This document shows positions 1 to 9,200 of a DNA stretch of 64,000 nucleotides, piece by piece; position 1 is the first letter of the stretch; every line of letters begins with the position of its first letter. A program made the translations under genes and the position numbers. Under the pieces are notes generated by a model. It saw nothing but the letters and a program-made list of their open reading frames with translations. It was not told the origin of the DNA and made no database searches. Origin of the DNA: Roseovarius amoyensis. GTDB taxonomy: Bacteria; Pseudomonadota; Alphaproteobacteria; Rhodobacterales; Rhodobacteraceae. Location of the stretch: NCBI RefSeq assembly GCF_003260265.1, contig NZ_QITQ01000008.1, positions 62,001 through 126,000 on the forward strand. The letters run 5' to 3'.

Positions 1-58
1 GGGGTCAGTTTATAGAGTTGGGCGACCGCCCCATGAAGCCGAAACAGCCGATCACCGC
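1..58. other. Left edge, no gene seen
   Basis: Fifty-eight bases up to the stop of the ZIP gene contain GGGCGACCGCCCC, a short hairpin that could end transcription of the ZIP-oxidase pair. Nothing else is recognisable. Confidence 0.3.
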
Positions 59-1240
59 TCAGATCTTGATCAATGCCGCCGTCGCGTACATGAAGGCGAT
101 GCCGCCCAGAAACCCGACCAGTACGGCTGGTGACATCAGCGCCGCCTGCCTGTCGGCGTTTTGACGTACAAGGTAGGCGCTGACCTCGACCATGACTTGC
201 AGGATCGCACCCGCTCCGACGGCGAGTGCCAGTGCCGACCATTGCGGCGCATAGGCAAGGCTGCCCGCCCACATTCCGAGGATGGCCGGGCCACCGGCGA
301 GCAGGGTCAGGGCGGCAAACGTCCAAAGCGTTGGCCGGGCACGAAGCATCGGGGCGGCGATGCCGATGCCCTCGGTGACATTGTGCAAGGCAAAGCCTAG
401 GACGAGGAAAGTTCCAAGCCCCGCCGACCCGGCGGCGAATGCGCCGCCGATTGCCAGCCCTTCGCCCAAGTTGTGAAGCCCGATCCCGAGGGCAATGTAG
501 AACGCAAGCGCGATGCCTTCCGGATTGCCGCGCCAGCGCCCGATAGCCATCAATAGAAGAAAGCTTGTAAGCGCCGCCAGCCAGACCATGGCAGAACCTT
601 GGAATATCGCGGCCGCTTCTGCCGATAGCTCCAGTGCCTCGGATATGGTGTCGATCAGCAGGAAGGCCAGCAACCCGACCGTCAGCGCCAGCAGAAAGTT
701 CATCCCCCTTTGCCCGACGCCCTTCATGGCCGGATAGAACATCAGGCCAAGCGCTACCGGCAAAAGGCCGACGATCGCCCCGATCACCGCCTGGAGCCGA
801 AGTTGCCCCCAGGTGGGACTTGGCGTCGAAACTGCAACCGCGATCTCGTGCCCAAAGGTCGCGCCTGTGTTCGTCAGCAGATTGACATGATGGGCCTCGC
901 CAAGGACCCACGGATAGGGAATGCGCAGCCAGACCGCATCGCCGCGGGCAATCGGCCCCGCCGGTTCCTGCGTGAAGGTCCAGTATGCATCATCCACGGC
1001 AACCTGCGCGACCACCATCGCTTCCGATCCGCCGGCGCGCACCCTGAGCGATATCCCCGACCCATCGAGGATCGTCCGTTCGACGGTCAGCGCCTCGACC
1101 GGGGGGGCGCCATTGTTGAAGCCGCGCAAGGGATCGAGCGAGGCGATCCAGACAAAGGCGCCCAGCATGACGGCCAGCGGCACGAGGACGAGAAGCAGGC
1201 GGGTCATTGGCGGGCGGCTGCGTTGGATATGATCGGTCAT
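59..1240 (-). CDS. ZIP-family divalent metal transporter with periplasmic N-terminal domain
   Basis: The C-terminal two thirds (from about residue 145) is a multi-pass ZIP permease with the histidine motifs HNLGEGLA and HNVTEG that line the metal path in this family. The first ~140 residues hold one N-terminal hydrophobic segment and then a soluble region, which is not typical of short ZIPs and may be a periplasmic metal-sensing or docking domain (inference). The ATG overlaps the stop of the upstream multicopper oxidase as ATGA, which fixes the start and indicates translational coupling. ZIP proteins normally move Zn, Fe or Mn into the cytoplasm. Because the pair sits opposite an MntR-type regulator across a DtxR-like palindrome, manganese or iron is the most likely substrate. 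Confidence 0.85.
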   Translation of the reverse strand: MTDHIQRSRPPMTRLLLVLVPLAVMLGAFVWIASLDPLRGFNNGAPPVEALTVERTILDGSGISLRVRAGGSEAMVVAQVAVDDAYWTFTQEPAGPIARGDAVWLRIPYPWVLGEAHHVNLLTNTGATFGHEIAVAVSTPSPTWGQLRLQAVIGAIVGLLPVALGLMFYPAMKGVGQRGMNFLLALTVGLLAFLLIDTISEALELSAEAAAIFQGSAMVWLAALTSFLLLMAIGRWRGNPEGIALAFYIALGIGLHNLGEGLAIGGAFAAGSAGLGTFLVLGFALHNVTEGIGIAAPMLRARPTLWTFAALTLLAGGPAILGMWAGSLAYAPQWSALALAVGAGAILQVMVEVSAYLVRQNADRQAALMSPAVLVGFLGGIAFMYATAALIKI

Positions 1241-2445
1241 GCTCCGGCCTCTCGCACGTCGAAAAATCCCATCCAGCCAAGTTCGGTGAACTCGGCCTGG
1301 TGCGCATGGAACATATACATCCCGTCCTCGTGATCGGCGAAGCTGAACTCGAGGATGCCGCGCTGCGCCTGACACTGCATGATCACATCGACCGTGCGTA
1401 GGGTCGGCGTGAGCTGGGTGCCGGTGTCGTAATAGTCGAAGAAATTCCCATGCAGGTGGAACGAGTTGATCGGATCGAACTCGGTCGCGTTCATGAGGTA
1501 GATGCGCACCGGGCGCGACTTGTCGATCCGGATCGGCGCGTTCATGTAAGCTTGGCCGACCGTGTTTACGGCATAGACCTCGTTCTCACCATCGAAATTG
1601 GTGTCAAAGCCGTTCATCACCATCGCCAGTTCCTGCCATTCGGCGTTTTCCGGGCTGCCCAGCACACGCGACGCCGCAACGGCCGCAAATTCGGGGTGGC
1701 GCGCCGGATCCGGATCGACCACGAAAAGGCCGTACATGCCCTTGTGCATGTGCCGTTTCAGTGGCAGGGCATGGCAATGGTAGAGGTGGCAGCCGAAGGG
1801 CTTGGCATCGAATTCGTAAACGAACTCCTCGCCCGGATCGATCAGCCCGGCGCCTTGAACGCCGTCCATCCGCGCCGAGTGAATGCCGTGAAAATGCATG
1901 GAATGCGGGTGTGACCCGAGGTTGCGAAAGACGATCCTCAGCCGGTCGCCCTCTTTCGCTCGCAGGGCGGGGCCTGGCACGCGACCGTTGAACGTCCAGG
2001 CGGGAAAGAATACGCCGGGAGCGATCTCGATCTCCGCGTCGATGGCGTCCACCTCGAACGTTCGCAACGTGCGCCCATCCGGCAGGACTTCGGTGCGACC
2101 GGTCTCCCAGTCGGTCAGCATGGCCGTCGGGTCGAACCCGTTCCGGGCGTGGTCGACCTGGCCGACCATCGTCATGTTGCCATGCGCCATGCCACTGTCA
2201 TGGGCCGAATACGGATCGACCGCCCCGCCGGACATCGCATGCCCCGCCATCGGGTCGGGCGTTGCCTGGGATTGCGCGCGGCTCGCGGCCACGGCCGCTC
2301 CGCCGGCAGCCACCAGACCGCTGACCAACAACGCGCGTCGCGACGCCGATACTGGCTCCGTGACCATCGCAGGTGGCGCTGTGGGCCGAGATGTCTCCAC
2401 GGCGGACGACACATCGCGCCCTCGCTTGCTGGTATCGACAGGCAT
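1237..2445 (-). CDS. Two-domain multicopper oxidase, Tat-exported
   Basis: About 402 residues with a twin-arginine signal (SRRALLVSG) after a ~35-residue leader. Copper ligand clusters are HSMHFHG and HLYHCH in the first cupredoxin domain and SFHLHGNFF and MFHAHQ in the second. The first-domain segment [16 protein letters not shown] carries type-1-copper-like ligands, as in two-domain oxidases related to nitrite reductase. About half of all classical residues of a three-domain CueO are absent, so this is not CueO. The start was chosen because GAGGGGAC lies 8 nt upstream; an ATG 33 nt earlier has no comparable site. It is coupled to the ZIP gene by ATGA. Likely role: periplasmic oxidation of Mn, Fe or Cu before or instead of uptake. 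The substrate is not readable from sequence. Confidence 0.85.
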   Translation of the reverse strand: MPVDTSKRGRDVSSAVETSRPTAPPAMVTEPVSASRRALLVSGLVAAGGAAVAASRAQSQATPDPMAGHAMSGGAVDPYSAHDSGMAHGNMTMVGQVDHARNGFDPTAMLTDWETGRTEVLPDGRTLRTFEVDAIDAEIEIAPGVFFPAWTFNGRVPGPALRAKEGDRLRIVFRNLGSHPHSMHFHGIHSARMDGVQGAGLIDPGEEFVYEFDAKPFGCHLYHCHALPLKRHMHKGMYGLFVVDPDPARHPEFAAVAASRVLGSPENAEWQELAMVMNGFDTNFDGENEVYAVNTVGQAYMNAPIRIDKSRPVRIYLMNATEFDPINSFHLHGNFFDYYDTGTQLTPTLRTVDVIMQCQAQRGILEFSFADHEDGMYMFHAHQAEFTELGWMGFFDVREAGA

Positions 2446-2495
2446 GGACGATGTCCCCTCAGATGACACGCAGGCCAAAGTCCCGGCGCAAAAAG

Positions 2496-2509
2496 TTAGC
2501 TTCGGCTAA
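2496..2509. promoter_or_regulatory. Candidate MntR/DtxR-family operator
   Basis: TTAGCTTCGGCTAA is a perfect 5-bp inverted repeat around TTCG, lying between the divergent multicopper oxidase and mntR genes. DtxR/MntR-family boxes are AT-rich palindromes of this TTAGC...GCTAA form, so repression of one or both genes by the adjacent regulator with metal is a reasonable inference. Confidence 0.5.
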
Positions 2510-2561
2510 TAATCATCGCTTAGGCTTTACGAGTCAATCCCGATCGTGCGAGGGTGACGGC

Positions 2562-3014
2562 ATGACGGATGATGAGAACCTTGACTCAAACGAGGCAGAG
2601 GCACGTGCGGTCGAATCCCGCGCCGAGGCCTTCATCGGTGTGCGCGAAGCGCGGCGCAGCGAAGTGGCGGAAGATTATGTCGAACTGATCGCCGAACTCA
2701 TCCACGAGAACGGCGAGGCCCGGCCGGTCGATATTGCGACACGCATGGGCGTGACCGCGCCAACAGTCGCCAAGACGCTTGGCCGTCTGGCGCGGGACGG
2801 CTTGATCACCCGTGCGAAGTATCGCTCGGTATTTCTGACCGAGGAAGGCCGGGCGCTCGCCAAGGAATGCAGGCACCGCCACGAGATCGTCTTGCGGTTT
2901 CTCCTGAGCCTCGGGCTCGACCCCGAGACGGCTGAACGCGATGCCGAAGGCATCGAGCACCATGTCAGCGAACGGACGCTTGCGCTGTTCGCGGCGTTTT
3001 CCCAGCGGTCATAG
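2562..3014 (+). CDS. mntR: MntR/DtxR-family metal-dependent transcriptional regulator
   Basis: 150 residues: an N-terminal winged helix-turn-helix (residues ~45-95, with [24 protein letters not shown] as recognition region) followed by the dimerisation domain with [12 protein letters not shown] and a C-terminal EHH motif. These match the metal-binding pattern of MntR (Glu/His ligands in helix 5 and the C-terminal helix). The protein is short and lacks the SH3-like domain of full DtxR, as expected for MntR. AGGGTGA lies just upstream of the chosen ATG. It diverges from the multicopper oxidase-ZIP pair, which it probably controls together with itself through the TTAGC...GCTAA palindrome. Manganese is the expected corepressor; iron cannot be excluded. 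Confidence 0.85.
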   Translation: MTDDENLDSNEAEARAVESRAEAFIGVREARRSEVAEDYVELIAELIHENGEARPVDIATRMGVTAPTVAKTLGRLARDGLITRAKYRSVFLTEEGRALAKECRHRHEIVLRFLLSLGLDPETAERDAEGIEHHVSERTLALFAAFSQRS

Positions 3015-3136
3015 TCGGGTGGTTGCCGTTGAAGTAAGCGGGTTGACCTTAGACTTTAACTTACCAATCGAGGGGTCCTCGAGGCAATGTTCTACAAACA
3101 GGCTGATAGGCGGTGTTAACCATTCTCCGGACGGAC

Positions 3137-3552
3137 TTATTCCAAAGCTTCTGTGACGGGGATGCCAAGGGCGGTGTAGCTGTTGACGACTGCTAAGCGG
3201 AACTGAAGCTTCGCACCATGGCGGCCAAAGTCCGACGCGATGAGCGGCTGGCCAAGCAGTTTCACACATTGCATCTTCGTCTCGGCGCGGCTTCGGCGGG
3301 GATATCCGCTCCATTGCCGCCAGAGCGCACAGCCCAGATACTGCGATGCCCGTATGGCCTAATTACGAGCCGCCGCTACAGCTATGATCTCCATCCAAGC
3401 TTTGCGTTCTTACGGGGCGAAATAACGGAATGAGAGCCGGAGCCAGAGATGGCATCGTAGCATTTGCGAGTGGCGTAAGTTCCGTGTGCCGTGACGCTCC
3501 CGATCTCATGGTCGCGATATCGAAGCCGCTGTGCCTAAATTTCCAGACAATC
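3137..3552 (-). pseudogene. IS5-family transposase remnant (C-terminal part, frameshifted)
   Basis: Read on the minus strand, successive frames give pieces recognisable from DDE transposases of the IS5 group: HEIGSVTAHGTYATRKCYDA and VISPRKNAK, then after a frame change RASQYLGCALWRQWSG, and finally KMQCVKLLGQPLIASDF to VVNSYTALGIPVTEALE before a TAA. In intact relatives these blocks are contiguous. The N-terminal half and the terminal inverted repeats are not visible, so only the catalytic C-terminal end survives. It explains most of the otherwise empty stretch between mntR and the L,D-transpeptidase and marks an old rearrangement. Confidence 0.75.
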
Positions 3553-3669
3553 TGCGATTTCACGAAGTGTCGCTGCGCAACTTCGGACCAGGTATCGTGC
3601 GAGCAGTTTTCTCCTCCCAAGCAAACTGGAAACTGCCAGGATCGCATGTTTGCTCACGAAAATTTGCCC

Positions 3670-3700
3670 TTGAACCTCTAGCCACTAGAAGTCCTATCTA
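3670..3700 (+). promoter_or_regulatory. MerR-type promoter (19-bp spacer) for the L,D-transpeptidase
   Basis: TTGAAC (-35) and TATCTA (-10) are separated by 19 bp containing the dyad CTCTAGCCACTAGAAG. An overlong 19-bp spacer with a central dyad is the hallmark of MerR-family activation; the CTCTAG-type dyad matches ZntR/CadR/PbrR rather than CueR sites. Confidence 0.65.
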
Positions 3701-3761
3701 TTCAATGAGAACACATACCGTTCTTGCCATCAATCGCCGGCGGGAACCGAAAGGGTACAAA

Positions 3762-4427
3762 ATGCTGACAAGACGACACTTCATTCAGACAACAACGGCG
3801 CTTTTTTCGGTGACCGGTCCCGGTATGGCTTTTGCCGACACTTGGCCCACCGAGGCTCAGAAGGCTGAATGGGACGCACAGGTGACGCCTCAGGATTATG
3901 TTGCCGAGACTTCCAACCCATGGGGATTGCACCCGCGGTTCCTGCCGCAACGTGTCGTCGCGAAGGCCGGGCTCGTGCCGGGAGATATTCATGTCGATGC
4001 GGTCGCGCGATATCTCTACCACATTGAAGAGGGTGGAACCGCGATGCGCTACGGCGTGGCCATCGCGCGGGGGAACCTCTACGAGCCGGGTGTCTATATC
4101 ATCAAGCGCAAGGTCAGGTGGCCGCACTGGCAACCGACACAGAGCATGATCAATCGCGACCCCGAACTTTATGCTGACATTGCCGATGGCATGGAACCCG
4201 GACCGGAAAACGCGCTTGGATCAAGGGCGCTGTATCTCTACGTCGGGGATCGCGATACCCTTCTGCGCATCCATGGCACTCCGAGCCCACGGAGTATCGG
4301 TGGCCGCGCAAGTTCGGGCTGCGTACGGATGGTTATGGCCCATATCAATGACCTTTACCCGAACGTCGAAACCGGCTCTACGGCCTATCTTTACTCGGCA
4401 GAGGACAGCGTCACTGCCCGCAGCTAA
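3762..4427 (+). CDS. L,D-transpeptidase (YkuD domain), Tat-exported
   Basis: 221 residues with a twin-arginine signal (TRRHFIQTTTALFSV) ending near AFA. The YkuD catalytic signature is complete: HGTPSP, then about 10 residues later SSGCVRM with the nucleophilic cysteine. These enzymes make 3-3 peptidoglycan crosslinks or attach proteins to the wall in the periplasm. Start chosen at the ATG beginning the Tat signal; the reading frame runs open further upstream but only through non-coding-like sequence that overlaps the IS remnant. It stands alone behind a MerR-type promoter, which suggests metal-induced wall remodelling (inference). The Tat route is unusual for this family. Confidence 0.85.
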   Translation: MLTRRHFIQTTTALFSVTGPGMAFADTWPTEAQKAEWDAQVTPQDYVAETSNPWGLHPRFLPQRVVAKAGLVPGDIHVDAVARYLYHIEEGGTAMRYGVAIARGNLYEPGVYIIKRKVRWPHWQPTQSMINRDPELYADIADGMEPGPENALGSRALYLYVGDRDTLLRIHGTPSPRSIGGRASSGCVRMVMAHINDLYPNVETGSTAYLYSAEDSVTARS

Positions 4428-4452
4428 GCCAAGCAGCGGTCGGCAAACGTAG

Positions 4453-4737
4453 CTAAGTTTCGCGAGGGGTGCAGATACGATTGCCGTTCGCCGTGCGCAG
4501 CGGCAGCAAGGTCGTTTCAACGGGGCCGCTGTGTTCGTACCAGTAGCACCCGTCTTCCGGCACCAAGCGCGCGGTTGCAACATCCTGATCCGGGGCAGCC
4601 ATCGCGATCACGGCTTCGGGAACGTTGCCCGGCTGGTCTGCCGCGTCGCCCGGCCCAGTCGGCTGGACTGCGCACCCGGCCGTAAGCGACAGCGCCACTG
4701 CGACCATCATTTTTTGCTTCAGCATCAAAACCCGCAT
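4453..4737 (-). CDS. Small lipoprotein of unknown function
   Basis: 94 residues; signal peptide with lipobox LTAGC about 20 residues from the start, then a Pro/Ala-rich stretch and a C-terminal part with two cysteines (DGCYWYE and RICTP). The ATG chosen has AAGGA 6 nt upstream; two upstream in-frame ATGs have weaker sites. I do not recognise a family. It diverges from the cadA-type ATPase, so its promoter may be influenced by the same MerR-type site. The two cysteines and surface exposure fit a metal-stress lipoprotein but this is not shown. Confidence 0.65.
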   Translation of the reverse strand: MRVLMLKQKMMVAVALSLTAGCAVQPTGPGDAADQPGNVPEAVIAMAAPDQDVATARLVPEDGCYWYEHSGPVETTLLPLRTANGNRICTPRET

Positions 4738-4856
4738 CAAGCTTCCTTTCATGTCTGTTTTTCTTTGCAGCGGCTGTTCATGCCTCAAGGCGTGATGGAG
4801 CCGGTCACCGCATCCTCTAGCAATAAATCAAACTGAAATACCACCGTATTTTGCTC

Positions 4857-4887
4857 TTGAAGCTCTAGCTACTGTAGGGGCTATGTC
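4857..4887 (+). promoter_or_regulatory. MerR-type promoter (ZntR/CadR-like) for the P-type ATPase operon
   Basis: TTGAAG and TATGTC are separated by 19 bp with the imperfect dyad CTCTAGCTACTGTAGGG. This is the arrangement seen at zinc/cadmium/lead-activated promoters and precedes a zinc/cadmium-class ATPase by about 30 nt. Confidence 0.7.
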
Positions 4888-4919
4888 ATGGTAAAGCACC
4901 CGAATCCAGAGGTCCGTTC

Positions 4920-7274
4920 ATGCCGTCCGACACCCATCGTCACGACCACGATCACGCCGAAGATGCCCAGACAAGCGGCGGCAGCTGCTGCGGGAGCGCC
5001 GGAGCGTGCGGCGACACCGTTCCGGCGACCCCCGCGCCAGCGGGCGGGCGCAGTTTTCAGGTGTCCGGCCTCGATTGCGCCGAGGAGGTAGCAATCCTGA
5101 ACAAGGTGGTCGGCCCGAAGATCGGCGGGGCCGAACATCTTGCGTTCGACGTGATCAATGGACGGATGACTATTCTCGACAGCGCCAAGAGTGTATCGGA
5201 CGGCGAAATTGCAGAACTGGTCGCAAGCACCGGCATGACCGCCAAGCCTTGGGATGCCGAAAACGCGTCGGTCGACCAGGCGGCCCATCTTGCACGCCAG
5301 CGGCTGTTTACGGCGCTCAGCGGCGGCTTCTGGGCCGCGGGATTTCTGTGGCACATCATCGAGACCGGCATGGGGGGGGCACTCGGCCTCTTCGCAGGGC
5401 ACGGCGAAGCGCCGATGCCACTGGTCGAGGCAGGGTTATTCGCGGTTGCGATCCTGTTCGGTGTTTGGCTCGTGGCGCCCAAGGCATGGTCGTCCGCACG
5501 GCGGCTGTCGCCCGACATGAACCTGCTCATGGTCGTCGCAGTCGCGGGTGCAATTGGCCTCGGCGAATTTTTCGAGGCGGCGACGGTTGCGTTCTTCTTC
5601 TCGCTCTCGCTTTTCCTCGAAAGCTGGAGCGTCGGGCGTGCGAGGAATGCGGTTTCAGCTCTGCTGGACCTGGCGCCGCCGACGGCAAGAATTCTTTATG
5701 ATGACGGTTCGGAAGCGGACGTACCGGCTTCCGCGGTTGCTATCAACGCACGTTTCGTCGTGCGCGGCGGAGACCGCATCCCATTGGATGGTGAGGTTGT
5801 CGATGGGGCAGGGGCCGTCGATCAGGCGCCAATCACCGGAGAGAGTGCGCTGGTTCCAAAGGAACGGGGCGACGAAGTCTATGCCGGTACGATCAACGGC
5901 GAAGGCACACTGACGGTGCGCGCCACGAAGGCCGCCTCGGACACCGTGTTGGCCAAGATTATCCGCATGGTCGGCGACGCCCATGCCCGCCGCGCGCCGG
6001 TGGAGCAGTGGGTGGCGAAATTCGCCCGCATCTATACGCCTATCGTCATGGCTCTCGCCATTGCAATTGCCCTGCTGCCGCCGCTCATTTTCGGTGGGGC
6101 CTGGGATTATTGGTTCTACAATGCACTCGTGCTGCTGGTGATCGCCTGCCCGTGTGCTCTGGTCATCTCGACACCGGTCTCCATCGTCGCCGCACTCACC
6201 GCCTCAGCGCGGGCCGGAGTGCTGATCAAGGGAGGTGCATATGTTGAGGCACCGGGCAAGACCACTGCATTGGCCATGGACAAGACCGGCACGATCACCA
6301 TGGGCGAGCCCGAGGTGGCGGCGGTGCATCCGCTGGGCAAAGCATCGGCGCAAGATCTGATGACCCTCGCCGCTGGGCTGGAGGCACGTTCCTCGCATCC
6401 CTTGGCGCGTGCCATTCTCGCGCGGGCAGAAGCCGACGGCATCAATGTGTCCGCCGCGGAAGATACCCGAACCGTTCCCGGTAGGGGACTTGAAGGACGC
6501 ACAGACGGCCGGTCGATCTGGCTAGGGTCCGACCGGTTTGCCGAGGAGAAGGGTTTCGGCGACGCCATTCCGAAGGATTTGCGCGACCGCATCGAAGGGG
6601 CTGGCAGCACCCTTGTTGCCGTGGGCGACGACACCGGCGTGACCGGCATCCTGGAATTGCGCGACCGTATCCGCCCCGACGCCAAGGGCATCGTGGCACA
6701 GCTCCACGCGCAGGGCGTGAAGACCATCGTCATGTTGACGGGCGACAACGAGCGGACAGCGCGCGCCGTTGCAGCCGAGGTCGGCATCGACGAGGTCCGT
6801 GCCGAGCTTCTGCCCGAAGACAAGGTGACTGCCATCGAAGAACTGGTCGAAACGCATGACATGGTGGCCATGATCGGCGACGGGGTGAACGACGCCCCCG
6901 CCATGGCGCGCGCGCATTACGCCATCGCGATGGGTGCTGTTGGTTCGGACGCGGCAATCGAGACGGCGGATATTGCCCTGATGACCGACGACCTCGGTAA
7001 GGTGCCTTGGCTGATCGGTCATTCGCGCCGGACAATGTCGATTATCCATCAGAACATCGGTATTTCCTTGGCGACCAAGGGCGTTTTCGTCGTCGCTACT
7101 GCGTTCGGAGTGGCATCGATGTGGGGCGCTATTGCAGCCGACGTAGGAGTGTCATTGCTGGTGGTGGCCAACGCCCTGCGCCTGCTTAACAGCCAAGAGG
7201 CCAAGGCGCCGCCGTCCGGCGGTGAACAGGTTGGTCCACAGATGGTTCGGGGAGCACTCGCCCAAGATCACTAA
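4920..7274 (+). CDS. cadA: Zn/Cd/Pb-exporting P1B-type ATPase
   Basis: 784 residues. A His/Cys-rich N-terminus (HRHDHDH; SCCGSAGACG) precedes a heavy-metal-associated domain whose metal loop reads GLDCAEE, as in ZntA/CadA. The membrane metal site is ACPCALVISTPVS; the catalytic Asp is in DKTGTITMG; the HP motif is SSHPLA; the hinge is [10 protein letters not shown]. The last two helices carry the lysine (LATKGVF) and aspartate (AADVGVS) typical of the P1B-2 zinc/cadmium/lead group. An AGAGG site lies 8 nt upstream. It pumps divalent soft metals from the cytoplasm to the periplasm. The TRAP genes start only 34 bp downstream, so co-transcription is likely. Control is probably by the ZntR/CadR-like regulator at 17.4 kb. 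Confidence 0.92.
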   Translation: MPSDTHRHDHDHAEDAQTSGGSCCGSAGACGDTVPATPAPAGGRSFQVSGLDCAEEVAILNKVVGPKIGGAEHLAFDVINGRMTILDSAKSVSDGEIAELVASTGMTAKPWDAENASVDQAAHLARQRLFTALSGGFWAAGFLWHIIETGMGGALGLFAGHGEAPMPLVEAGLFAVAILFGVWLVAPKAWSSARRLSPDMNLLMVVAVAGAIGLGEFFEAATVAFFFSLSLFLESWSVGRARNAVSALLDLAPPTARILYDDGSEADVPASAVAINARFVVRGGDRIPLDGEVVDGAGAVDQAPITGESALVPKERGDEVYAGTINGEGTLTVRATKAASDTVLAKIIRMVGDAHARRAPVEQWVAKFARIYTPIVMALAIAIALLPPLIFGGAWDYWFYNALVLLVIACPCALVISTPVSIVAALTASARAGVLIKGGAYVEAPGKTTALAMDKTGTITMGEPEVAAVHPLGKASAQDLMTLAAGLEARSSHPLARAILARAEADGINVSAAEDTRTVPGRGLEGRTDGRSIWLGSDRFAEEKGFGDAIPKDLRDRIEGAGSTLVAVGDDTGVTGILELRDRIRPDAKGIVAQLHAQGVKTIVMLTGDNERTARAVAAEVGIDEVRAELLPEDKVTAIEELVETHDMVAMIGDGVNDAPAMARAHYAIAMGAVGSDAAIETADIALMTDDLGKVPWLIGHSRRTMSIIHQNIGISLATKGVFVVATAFGVASMWGAIAADVGVSLLVVANALRLLNSQEAKAPPSGGEQVGPQMVRGALAQDH

Positions 7275-7308
7275 AAATGCCTCCTGAGAGGGGCTGGGAG
7301 GGTACAGA

Positions 7309-7830
7309 TTGCGCATTCTTGAAAGGCTGGAAAAGATCATCCACTCGCTAGGAGTAGGGACCGCGTGGCTAACCGTGGTCCCCATCGCTTTTTTTACCGG
7401 CTTGCAAATGCTTGATCGCAAGCTTCAGCTCGGGGTCTCGGCGATCCTTCCCGATCTATCCACCTCACTGCTTTTCATCCTCATTTTCATGACTTTCGGA
7501 TTTACATACCTGCGCGACGGGCATGTCCGCGTGGACGTCTTTCGCCGAAACTGGCCTCCGCGCCGCCTGGCGTGGATCGAGCTTGCGGGCTGTCTTTTCA
7601 TACTGCTGCCTTTGGCGATCATCCTGACCAATTACGGTTGGGATGGGCTGATGCGGACGACGAAATATGCGGAAACAGATATCTGGGCGCGGCGCATCGC
7701 CGCCGTGATCGGGCCTGCCCTGCTGGGGCTGGCGGGCCTTGTCGTCACGGTGCGCAATATCGCCTTCCTGCGCGGGCGACACGACGGCATCGCGCCAAGC
7801 TCTCAGGAAGACATGCCACATGGAGACTGA
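7309..7830 (+). CDS. dctQ: TRAP transporter small permease (DctQ)
   Basis: 173 residues with four predicted membrane helices and the DctQ-typical central stretch FGFTYLRDGHVRVDV after helix two. The start is a TTG with GGGAGGG about 8 nt upstream; no ATG fits. It bridges the large permease to a periplasmic binding protein in sodium-driven uptake of organic acids. It follows the P-type ATPase by 34 bp and overlaps the large permease gene by 11 bp. No DctP binding protein is present anywhere nearby, which is atypical. Confidence 0.88.
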   Translation: MRILERLEKIIHSLGVGTAWLTVVPIAFFTGLQMLDRKLQLGVSAILPDLSTSLLFILIFMTFGFTYLRDGHVRVDVFRRNWPPRRLAWIELAGCLFILLPLAIILTNYGWDGLMRTTKYAETDIWARRIAAVIGPALLGLAGLVVTVRNIAFLRGRHDGIAPSSQEDMPHGD

Positions 7831-9187
7831 AATCCTGACCATCGCAATGCTAGGGCTATTGGGCATCGGTGTGTTCAGCGGTTTTCCTGTGGCTTTGGTC
7901 CTGACCGCTACCGGTTTTCTGGCATTTGTCGCTGCGGTTGTGATCGGCGTTACAGATTTTGGCCATCTCGGCCTCATTTACCTTCGGGTGCGTGGCATCC
8001 TGACCAACGAAGGTGTGCAGTTCACTAGTGTCCCGCTTCTTATCTTTCTCGGGCTGGTCCTGAATGCCAGCGGGGTTGCAGCAACGCTGTTTCAGACGTT
8101 GGGCCATGTCCTGAAATCCGTGCCGGGCCGATATGCGATTGCCACCCTGTTGATTGGCCTGATCCTCGCGCCTGCCGCAGGTGTCATCGGTGCGTCGGTT
8201 GTGACGGTCGCTCTGGTGGCCTATGGGCCGATGCTGCGCTCGGGATATGCGCCTTCCACGGCCGGGTCGGCGGTTGCGGCGTCCGGGGCGTTGGGGGTCG
8301 TCTTTCCACCGGCTGTCCTGCTGTTCTTTGTGGCCAATGTCTTTCAGCTTCGGATCGCGTTGATGTACACAGCGCTTGTCATCCCGGTGCTGCTGCTGGT
8401 CTTATTCTTTTCGCTGTTTTACGCGGTCACACTTCGTAATCGTGTCGACGTTGCCCTGTCGGATGCGGAAAAACCCACCATGCGGGACGTGTTGTCGGTG
8501 ATCATTGCCATCGGAGTTATTGCAGCCATTCCTCTCAGTATCGTGGGCGGGATCGCGACCCTGTCCGAGGCGGCAGGTATCGGCGTCTTCGGGGGACTGT
8601 TGGTCATGGCGTTTCGCGGACGCATGACACTTGCACGCCTCAACAAGACGATAGTTCAGACCGCATCCATGACTTCAATGGTGTTTTTTATCGTCGTCGG
8701 GGCATCCATTTTTTCGCTTGGCTTCAATCTGATTGAGGGGCGCGAAGTTCTGCTTGAATGGATCAACGGGTTCGATCTCGGGCGCTGGATGACGCTTGCC
8801 TTGCTGCTTGGCATCATCCTCGTCCTCGGGTTCGTGTTCGACTGGATCGAGATCCTGCTCGTCTTTCTCCCAATTTTGCTGCCGGTGTTCGGGCAGCTGG
8901 ATTTTTCAGATCATGTTGGCTCGGACTATTTTTCAAAAATCTGGCTGGCCGGTTTGATCGCTTTGGCGCTTCAAACGTCCTTTCTCACGCCCCCATTCGG
9001 ATATGCTCTCTTCTTCGCCAAGATGGCCGCTCCTCCAGGTGTCAATCTGGCTGACATCTATCGTGGCGCCGGGCCGCTCGTGATCATTGAAATCCTGCTC
9101 ATCGCAGTGCTGGCATTGTGGCCAGAACTGGTTACCTGGCTCCCGGAACTTGTTCTTTCCAAGTCAGACAGCCCTTTGTTGAATTGA
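7820..9187 (+). CDS. dctM: TRAP transporter large permease (DctM)
   Basis: 455 residues with about 12 hydrophobic helices, the full DctM family length. Recognisable blocks include GIGVFSGFPVALVL at the N-terminus, the LAPAAGVIGASVVTVALVAYGP loop and SFLTPPFGYALFF near the end. It forms the Na+-coupled translocation channel. The ATG lies inside the end of dctQ (11-bp overlap), so the two are translationally coupled. The next gene, an L,D-transpeptidase, starts 13 bp later. Substrate unknown; without a binding protein the pair either borrows one or handles a substrate by another route. Confidence 0.9.
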   Translation: METEILTIAMLGLLGIGVFSGFPVALVLTATGFLAFVAAVVIGVTDFGHLGLIYLRVRGILTNEGVQFTSVPLLIFLGLVLNASGVAATLFQTLGHVLKSVPGRYAIATLLIGLILAPAAGVIGASVVTVALVAYGPMLRSGYAPSTAGSAVAASGALGVVFPPAVLLFFVANVFQLRIALMYTALVIPVLLLVLFFSLFYAVTLRNRVDVALSDAEKPTMRDVLSVIIAIGVIAAIPLSIVGGIATLSEAAGIGVFGGLLVMAFRGRMTLARLNKTIVQTASMTSMVFFIVVGASIFSLGFNLIEGREVLLEWINGFDLGRWMTLALLLGIILVLGFVFDWIEILLVFLPILLPVFGQLDFSDHVGSDYFSKIWLAGLIALALQTSFLTPPFGYALFFAKMAAPPGVNLADIYRGAGPLVIIEILLIAVLALWPELVTWLPELVLSKSDSPLLN

Positions 9188-9200
9188 AGGTTCATGATAA

